Below, one piece after another: positions 58,988 through 64,000 of a stretch of 64,000 nucleotides of DNA (position 1 is the first letter of the stretch; each line of letters starts with the position of its first letter). Source of the DNA: Paenibacillus caui (GTDB lineage Bacteria > Bacillota > Bacilli > Paenibacillales > Paenibacillaceae). The notes beneath the pieces are model-generated. The model made no database searches. It was not told where the DNA came from and was given only the letters and a program-made list of their open reading frames with translations. The position numbers were made by a program, and so were the translations under genes. The stretch lies in assembly GCF_019904135.1 (NCBI RefSeq), contig NZ_JAIOGQ010000016.1:1-64000 (forward strand), in the 5' to 3' direction.

Positions 58988-59772
58988 GGGCCGCTTCATC
59001 CGGAAGAATAGATATCAAGCAAGTCGGACGAACTTTTCAAACCAGCGAAGGAGATAGCGTGGTCGCCCTGGATCATGTGAACCTCCGGATCGAGCCGGGA
59101 GAATTCATCTCCTTGATCGGTCCGAGCGGCTGCGGCAAGTCCACGCTGCTTCGGCTGATCGCCGGTCTTGATCAGGCAACCGAGGGAACCATTGCCGTCG
59201 ACGGCGAAACGATTACGGGCACCCATCACACGAGGGGACTGGTCTTTCAGGACCCTACTTTATTTCCATGGAAAAATTTATGGGACAACGTGGCGAGCGG
59301 ACTCGATGCACGCGGCATCCTCAAGCACAAATCGGAGGAGGTTAGCGCCTTTATTGAACTCGTCGGCCTGAAAGGCTTTGAGAAAGCCTATCCCCATGCC
59401 CTCTCAGGGGGGATGGCCCAACGCGCAGCGCTTGCCCGAGCTTTGGTAAATCATCCGAAAGTTCTGCTTCTGGATGAGCCGTTAGGAGCCCTGGACGCTT
59501 TTACCCGGATGAATTTGCAGGATGAACTGCTAAGGATATGGCAAGATCGCGGCACGACGATCGTCTTTGTTACCCATGATATTGATGAAGCCATCTATTT
59601 GAGCGACAGAGTTATCGTAATGACACCTCGACCTGCGCAAATCAAAGAAATATGGACGATCGATTTGCCGAGACCGCGAGCCCGAAACAGTCAGCCGTTT
59701 TTCCGTTACCGCTCGCAAATTATGGAATCCTTTCAATTGGTTCCGCAGGGGGGAAAGGAGCTTTCAAATTGA
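58981..59772 (+). CDS. ABC importer ATPase (SsuB/TauB-like)
   Basis: 263 residues with Walker A GPSGCGKST, signature LSGGMAQR, Walker B LLLDEPLGALD and switch VTHD. The start at 58981 (MVGAASS) has AAGGGG 8 bases upstream; an ATG at 58960 is also in frame. It is coupled to the permease before it and the lipoprotein after it. Confidence 0.9.
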   Translation: MVGAASSGRIDIKQVGRTFQTSEGDSVVALDHVNLRIEPGEFISLIGPSGCGKSTLLRLIAGLDQATEGTIAVDGETITGTHHTRGLVFQDPTLFPWKNLWDNVASGLDARGILKHKSEEVSAFIELVGLKGFEKAYPHALSGGMAQRAALARALVNHPKVLLLDEPLGALDAFTRMNLQDELLRIWQDRGTTIVFVTHDIDEAIYLSDRVIVMTPRPAQIKEIWTIDLPRPRARNSQPFFRYRSQIMESFQLVPQGGKELSN

Positions 59773-60212
59773 AACTTCCATCTTGGATACATGCGCTGCT
59801 GTTAGTGGTGGTTCTGCTCATGATCTCTGCCTGCAGCGCCGCGAATCCGTCTGAACAGCCTGGTGCCAAGACAGCTGCGGCGGATGCAGCGAAAGCGGAA
59901 GAAGGGGATCAGCTGCAAATCGTGGTTTCGACTAGTCCGGACAACGTGACTGTCAATAGTCCTGTGAATCTCACAGCCAAAGTGTCGAAAGAGAGTCAGC
60001 CGGTAACGGACGCCACCGTTCAATTTGAAATATGGAAAGCAGGTGGAAATCCGGACGAACACCTACAAGCCGCTGCCAGCTTTGACAAGAAGGACAGCTA
60101 CGTCTTAAGGGGAACATTTGCGGAGAAGGGCTCTTATTATGTTATCGTGCATGTGACGCCCAAGAATGCCGCTCGAATGCAAATGGCTTCCGGTCAATTC
60201 GAGGTGAAATAG
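59769..60212 (+). CDS. YtkA/FixH-like lipoprotein
   Basis: 147 residues. Lipobox ISAC, an Ala-rich linker, then an Ig-like YtkA domain (PVNLTAKVSKESQPVTDATVQFEIW, given in part, and YYVIVHVTPKN). TTG start at 59769 overlaps the ATPase stop (TTGA) with AAAGGAG upstream. YtkA domains occur near copper and respiratory genes; the link to this importer is unexplained. Confidence 0.8.
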   Translation: MKLPSWIHALLLVVVLLMISACSAANPSEQPGAKTAAADAAKAEEGDQLQIVVSTSPDNVTVNSPVNLTAKVSKESQPVTDATVQFEIWKAGGNPDEHLQAAASFDKKDSYVLRGTFAEKGSYYVIVHVTPKNAARMQMASGQFEVK

Positions 60213-60250
60213 ATGCGTCTTCGTCCAGGCAAATTGCTGTAGCCTCTATG

Positions 60251-60787
60251 TCAGGCTGACTCGGATACGATCATTCTTCTTCTGCGCTTGGCGAGCCGTC
60301 TCTTCGCGTTCCGGTTATGGAAGTACTGGATTACATAATAGGAAATGACCGAAGACAAGATGCCGAATATGCTCATCCCGATCAGGATGTGCAGCCCGCC
60401 GTGGAGAATAGCTTGTACAGCGGAGAAATCTCCCTGAAGAATATCCAGAATCCGGGCTTCCCTCACTTTGCTGGATCCGGAAGCGGCGGGATAAATCCAT
60501 TCCCCCAGCATTTTGGCCAAGGGCATCAACAGGATCGGCAGGAAGGTAAGCTTCCCGACGACATTGCCGATGATAGCTGCCGGCATGGAGCCGCCGGAAA
60601 GCTTGACTACCGGATAGAAAATCAGGTAGACGAGGCAGGCGGTCGATATGACGATCATTTCAAGGCCGAAGCCAATGGAGAATCCAAGCGAAATCTTCTT
60701 CACGCCCCCGGGGGTCCGGAAGAGACGCAGAAAATTCAGTTTGAACGCTCTGTATAATCGGTTTGGAAAACTTGTTTTTTTTCTCAC
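60251..60787 (-). CDS. DUF2062 membrane protein
   Basis: 178 residues: a basic N-terminus with RAFKLNFLRLFRTPGGVKKI cut to FLRLFRTPGG, three hydrophobic segments (about 35-65, 75-100, 140-165) and a very basic tail (KRRLAKRRRRM). This is the DUF2062 pattern. The GTG start at 60787 has AGGAG upstream; the longer TTG frame has none. Confidence 0.82.
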   Translation of the reverse strand: MRKKTSFPNRLYRAFKLNFLRLFRTPGGVKKISLGFSIGFGLEMIVISTACLVYLIFYPVVKLSGGSMPAAIIGNVVGKLTFLPILLMPLAKMLGEWIYPAASGSSKVREARILDILQGDFSAVQAILHGGLHILIGMSIFGILSSVISYYVIQYFHNRNAKRRLAKRRRRMIVSESA

Positions 60788-60875
60788 GTTTAAGGCTCCT
60801 GTCCAAAGAAACAACTTAGGCTTTCATCTTAAATATGATTATATCATAAGCCGGAGCCGGGAGGTTACCGGGTGC

Positions 60876-61628
60876 TTACTCCAGCTTGAATCCGCGGCTT
60901 CGCAAATACTCGCGCATATGGGGCCGGGCAGGCTGTGTTAATTTATCGGCCATTAACCGGGTCCAGGGAGTATCCTTCGTGCCGTTTGTCCGCTCGGACA
61001 AATATTGAACCATCGTTTCGTCATATGGCTCAAGCTCCCGGTCCGCTGTGGCCGCATCAAAACGGTTCATGTGCAGCACTGCCCGTACCGGCAGGCGCGG
61101 ACGGCTCATCGGCGACTGGTCCGGATAGCCCAGGCACATGCCGAATACCGGATAGACCAGATCGGGAAGCTCCAGCAGCTGCGAAACCTCGGCGATCCGG
61201 TTGCGGATGCCGCCGATATATACGATGCCGAGCCCGAGCGATTCCGCGGCGATCGCTGCGGTTTGGGCAGCCAGCGCTGTATCGACCGTTGCAATAATGA
61301 AGTTCTCTGCCGAGCCCTCGTAGGAAGCGAGCTCCGGCGTATAACGGGCTGCAGCGTCTTTCAACCGGTGCAAATCACCGCACCAGACAAGGAAGACGGG
61401 GCACTCCCGTACATAAGCCTGTCCGCCGCACATCTCCGCTAGAGCTGCCTTCCGCTCCGGATCGGTAACGGCAATTACGCTGTAAGCCTGAACGTGGCTT
61501 GAGCTTGAAGCCATTTGACCGGCCGAGACAATCTGTTCCAGCGTGGCCGTGTCGACCGGCCGGTCACTGAATTTGCGAATAGAACGATGATTCATGATCA
61601 CGTTTAACGTTTCATTGGGGAATGTCAT
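60876..61628 (-). CDS. NADPH-dependent nitroreductase (NfsA/FRP type)
   Basis: 250 residues of the oxygen-insensitive nitroreductase family. FMN-binding residues are in NHRSIRKFSDRPVD (about 12-25), ASSSSHVQAYSV and GGIRN. It reduces nitroaromatics, quinones or flavins. The ATG at 61628 has GGAG 13 bases upstream; the longer frame has no start signal. Confidence 0.9.
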   Translation of the reverse strand: MTFPNETLNVIMNHRSIRKFSDRPVDTATLEQIVSAGQMASSSSHVQAYSVIAVTDPERKAALAEMCGGQAYVRECPVFLVWCGDLHRLKDAAARYTPELASYEGSAENFIIATVDTALAAQTAAIAAESLGLGIVYIGGIRNRIAEVSQLLELPDLVYPVFGMCLGYPDQSPMSRPRLPVRAVLHMNRFDAATADRELEPYDETMVQYLSERTNGTKDTPWTRLMADKLTQPARPHMREYLRSRGFKLE

Positions 61629-61758
61629 CTTTCGTATCAACTCCTTCACTTGTTTATTAAACAATAAGAAACAAAGCGAAAGCAAACGCGGCTTATTTGA
61701 AGCGGGATCGTGTCCCGTCCCGTCAAGCATTGGGAAGGCTTGGTCGTTTTCGCCGAAT

Positions 61759-61787
61759 TTGCTTTTTTCTGGGAAAGGCGCTATAAT
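61759..61787 (+). promoter_or_regulatory. Promoter of the cold-shock gene leader
   Basis: TTGCTT (61759-61764) and TATAAT (61782-61787) with a 17-base spacer. Predicted RNA start near 61794 gives a leader of about 190 bases before the cold-shock ATG. Confidence 0.65.
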
Positions 61788-61818
61788 GAGATTAATTCAT
61801 TTCTGTTTTGAAGCGATA

Positions 61819-61882
61819 TTCACATATTGAAAAGAGTGTCACTTTGAAGATGGAGCTTTTTTCAATGTGTGAATTTTTTTTT
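61819..61882 (+). terminator. Intrinsic terminator inside the cold-shock leader
   Basis: TTCACATATTGAAAAG (61819-61834) pairs almost fully with CTTTTTTCAATGTGTGAA (61856-61873), followed by nine T. It lies between promoter and gene, with no ORF to end. Confidence 0.8.
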
Positions 61883-61985
61883 GCATCGTCAGATGAAATC
61901 TTAATCGCTCTCTTTGGGAGATGCTAAGGTTCACTGCGGGAAATTGAAAAGGAACATGTTAATTTACATTAGGAGGAACTTACCC

Positions 61986-62186
61986 ATGGAAACTGGTACA
62001 GTGAAATGGTTTAACGCGGAAAAAGGCTTCGGTTTCATCGAAGTTGAAGGCGGAAGCGATGTATTCGTACATTTCAGCGCTATCACCGGCGAAGGCTTCA
62101 AAACGTTGGACGAAGGTCAACGCGTTCAATTCAACATCGTACAAGGCAACCGCGGCCCGCAAGCGGACAACGTTGTAAAACTGTAA
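61986..62186 (+). CDS. Cold-shock protein (CspA family)
   Basis: 66 residues, a single OB-fold with RNP1 KGFGFIEV and RNP2 VFVHF. An RNA chaperone abundant in the cytosol. AGGAGG precedes the ATG at 61986. The long leader with a terminator suggests temperature-dependent read-through. A terminator follows. Confidence 0.96.
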   Translation: METGTVKWFNAEKGFGFIEVEGGSDVFVHFSAITGEGFKTLDEGQRVQFNIVQGNRGPQADNVVKL

Positions 62187-62201
62187 TGGTGTGCTTGGAT
62201 T

Positions 62202-62240
62202 CTGCCCTTAACATGAAAGGTTAAGGGCAGTTTTCTTTTA
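62202..62240 (+). terminator. Intrinsic terminator after the cold-shock gene
   Basis: CTGCCCTTAAC and GTTAAGGGCAG form an 11-bp stem with loop ATGAAAG, then TTTTCTTTT. Confidence 0.93.
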
Positions 62241-62261
62241 TTCTGAACTAGGAGGGATATC

Positions 62262-62498
62262 ATGAATTACCGTAAAAAAACGTTCGAGGAAATACCCGAG
62301 GAGCCTACGCCCATTTGGTCATGCACCAATGAAAGCTGCAATGGCTGGATGCGGGATAACTTTACGTTTGACTACACTCCCGTTTGTCCTTTATGCTCCG
62401 CATCAATGGAAAAGGGAACCAAGGTGCTTCCCCTTCTGGTCAATAACAACACCGAAATGAAGGCCCTCAAAAAGGGTGTTTCCATTCAGCAGTCTTAA
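62262..62498 (+). CDS. ydjO: YdjO-family cold-inducible zinc-ribbon protein
   Basis: 78 residues: WSCTNESCNGW and VCPLCSASM give a four-Cys zinc ribbon, as in YdjO of Bacillus. YdjO is cold-inducible, which fits its place directly behind the cold-shock gene. Function unknown. AGGAGG precedes the ATG. Confidence 0.88.
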   Translation: MNYRKKTFEEIPEEPTPIWSCTNESCNGWMRDNFTFDYTPVCPLCSASMEKGTKVLPLLVNNNTEMKALKKGVSIQQS

Positions 62499-62520
62499 GT
62501 TTCTGCAGCTTTAACAACAA

Positions 62521-62561
62521 CCGCAGGGGTCACGTATGATGTGGCTCACTGCGGTTTTTTT
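62521..62561 (+). terminator. Intrinsic terminator after ydjO
   Basis: CCGCAG ... CTGCGG stem with an extended inner pairing, then seven T. Confidence 0.9.
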
Positions 62562-62585
62562 CATTTACACCCGTATTTATAAAAA

Positions 62586-62972
62586 TTATCTTTGAAACAG
62601 TTCAATCCATTCCTTCTCAGGTCCATAAATGAAGAAGTATTTATATCCGTTCGGCAGAGTCGTAATCTCCTGATCAACAAATTCCACGTGATCTATAGAT
62701 TTGAGACGGCTGAACTCCTGCTCAATGTCGTCCACAGTAATTGCGAAATGGTGGACTGTGGCTTCTGACGGAAGCTTGTCGCTATACCCCTGAATCAGCT
62801 CGATTTCGGTTTCGTCACTGCCGCCAAACCCGAGAAGAGCGAGCTCAAATACCCCGTTCGTATGCGTGAACCGTTCCTTCAATTCCAAGCCAAGCACTTC
62901 CGTATAAAACGTTAGGGTTGCTTCAAGATCGCGTACGACAACGCCGACGTGGTCAACTTTTTTAAATCCCAT
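62586..62972 (-). CDS. VOC (glyoxalase/bleomycin-resistance-like) protein
   Basis: 128 residues, two beta-alpha-beta-beta-beta halves. KVDHVGVVVRDLE holds the first metal His, TVHHFAITVDD the second and WIELFQR the final Glu. It resembles lactoylglutathione lyase or methylmalonyl-CoA epimerase; the substrate cannot be told. The start at 62972 begins the fold; AAGGAG is 13 bases upstream. Confidence 0.85.
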   Translation of the reverse strand: MGFKKVDHVGVVVRDLEATLTFYTEVLGLELKERFTHTNGVFELALLGFGGSDETEIELIQGYSDKLPSEATVHHFAITVDDIEQEFSRLKSIDHVEFVDQEITTLPNGYKYFFIYGPEKEWIELFQR

Positions 62973-63092
62973 AACTAAACCGCGCTCCTTAAAATGAAAT
63001 GTTGAATGAGTTGAAATGATCATAAAAACATATAAACTGATTTGTCAAGTAGGATTTATGAGTTTATCGATTTAAATTGTTAAAATTTTGTG

Positions 63093-63121
63093 TTGACAGA
63101 CATATCCAAGGCTCCTAAAAT
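63093..63121 (+). promoter_or_regulatory. Promoter of the sugar-binding protein gene
   Basis: Consensus TTGACA (63093-63098) and TAAAAT (63116-63121) with a 17-base spacer, 60 bases before the start codon. Confidence 0.8.
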
Positions 63122-63181
63122 GGTAATCAATTTCAAACTAACGTGCTTGGAATAATCGGTAATTATGAACGGGGGAGAAAC

Positions 63182-64000
63182 ATGAAAAAATGGTTTAGTG
63201 TTGTTTTGATTTTAGTATTTGTGCTGCTTTCTGCCTGCTCGAATGAGCAAGGAAGCCCCGCTGCATCGTCCGCAGCGAATCAGAGTGCTTCGAATTCCGG
63301 TACGGGTGCTTCAGCGGATGCATCCGCACAGCCAGCGTCCTCACCGGCGGAAACAGGACAATCCGGTACCGGTTCCAGTACAGAGCTGCCGGACAAGCTG
63401 AAGAACCCGGTTAAGATCGCGCTGGTTACCCGCATTACTTCGGGTTCGTTCTTCAATGCTTATAACAAAGGGGTTCAGAAGCAGGTAGACGCCTTCGGCG
63501 GCGAATTGAAAATTTATGATTCGGGCAACGATCTGTCCAAAATGGCTTCCAATATCGAAACGGCCATCAATGAGAAGGTCGACGCGATTCTGGTGAACAA
63601 CGGTACGGCACAGGCGCTCGAGCCTGCCGTGAAAAAGGCTGTAGCTGCCGGAATTCCCGTGGTGGCCTATGATACGGATCTCAGCTTGCCCGGAGTGTCT
63701 TCCATCAACCAGGACGATTACCTGCTTGCCTGGCAGTCGCTGAAGAAAATGGCCGGCGATTTGAACGGGAAAGGCAACATTGCTGTGCTGTGGGTTGCGG
63801 GCTATCTGCCAATGGAGCGGAGACAGGTGATGATCGATGCATTCTACAAGCGGTATCCGGGAATCAAGGAGGTGGCGCGCTTTGGCAGCGTTACGTCCAA
63901 TACATCGCTCGATACGCAGGCTCAGGTAGAGGCTTTGCTTAAGAAGTTCCCTAAAGAGGGAGAGCTTCAGGCGATCTACTCCAACTGGAACGAATTCACA
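63182..64000 (+). CDS. Sugar-type ABC binding lipoprotein (RbsB-like), truncated by window end
   Basis: 273 codons are visible. Lipobox LSAC, then a long Ser/Ala/Gly-rich linker (about 20-70) and a periplasmic-binding-protein 1 fold: KIALVTRITSGSFFNAYNKGV, IETAINEKVDAILVNNGTA and VAYDTDL. Such proteins bind monosaccharides, inositol or AI-2 for import. The stop and the partner genes lie beyond 64000. GGGGGAG precedes the ATG. Confidence 0.88.
   Translation, partial: MKKWFSVVLILVFVLLSACSNEQGSPAASSAANQSASNSGTGASADASAQPASSPAETGQSGTGSSTELPDKLKNPVKIALVTRITSGSFFNAYNKGVQKQVDAFGGELKIYDSGNDLSKMASNIETAINEKVDAILVNNGTAQALEPAVKKAVAAGIPVVAYDTDLSLPGVSSINQDDYLLAWQSLKKMAGDLNGKGNIAVLWVAGYLPMERRQVMIDAFYKRYPGIKEVARFGSVTSNTSLDTQAQVEALLKKFPKEGELQAIYSNWNEFT

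Noticed and set aside
1-64000. CRISPR arrays, rRNA and tRNA genes
   Set aside because: No spaced direct repeats, no rRNA signature and no cloverleaf with a T-loop were found while reading either strand.

Overview
The window looks like a chromosomal segment of a low-GC Gram-positive, endospore-type bacillus, most probably Paenibacillus or a close relative. I infer this from the strong AGGAGG ribosome sites, frequent GTG/TTG starts, maltodextrin genes arranged as in Bacillus, lipoprotein signals of the LSAC type, a copper-amine-oxidase stalk-domain protein, YdjO, and a firmicute type VII secretion (T7SS) module. No rRNA, tRNA or CRISPR array was seen. Identity rests on reading the sequence only; no database search was run.

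Layout. 1-312: right end of an IS200/IS605-type element (TnpB C-terminus plus omega-RNA-like tail). 541-3175: SDR oxidoreductase behind a MerR-type promoter, its MerR regulator, and a secreted protein. 3351-20093: a large alpha-glucan/maltodextrin region: maltose phosphorylase, beta-phosphoglucomutase, LacI-type regulator, two paralogous cyclomaltodextrinase/neopullulanase genes, the MdxEFG-type ABC importer, a lipoprotein alpha-amylase and a secreted CGTase-like enzyme. LacI-type operators (core CAAACGTTTG or close) sit before most units. The two intracellular GH13 genes share a terminator-like leader. The logic is: secreted enzymes cut starch, MdxEFG imports the dextrins, the cytosolic GH13 enzymes cut them to maltose, and MapA/PgmB carry maltose to glucose 6-phosphate.

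20262-22711: membrane-stress genes (NfeD-slipin, PspA-PspC). 22965-24430: flavin reductase, then CsoR-CopZ copper sensing with a visible operator. 24515-28669: TPP riboswitch with terminator controlling a ThiY/thiamine-binding/ThiX/ThiZ importer and a TatD-type hydrolase. 28800-29068: an unassigned structured RNA candidate. 29290-33306: stalk-domain protein, a 924-aa secreted unknown and a prepilin peptidase. 33354-34756: an AT-rich patch flanked by two copies of a structured leader-like element.

34861-53197 is the most unusual part: one co-directional run of Tad-pilus-like genes (TadZ, CpaB, ParA-like, TadA, TadB, TadC, pilin-like, two TadE-like) continuing without a strand break into a T7SS-like module (YukD-like, propeller protein, EssC-like ATPase, two WXG100 proteins). 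It ends with a probable effector set: a serine-less lipase-like protein, a lipoprotein, an 828-aa lipase with its catalytic domain at the N-terminus and a long duplicated helical tail, and a small membrane protein. EssA, EssB and EsaA were not recognised.

53261-64000: CopC-CopD; a binding protein-small secreted protein-CysK operon divergent from its likely permease/ATPase and a YtkA-like lipoprotein; DUF2062 protein; nitroreductase; cold-shock protein with a terminator-containing leader; YdjO; a VOC protein; and the start of a sugar-type ABC binding protein cut by the window end.
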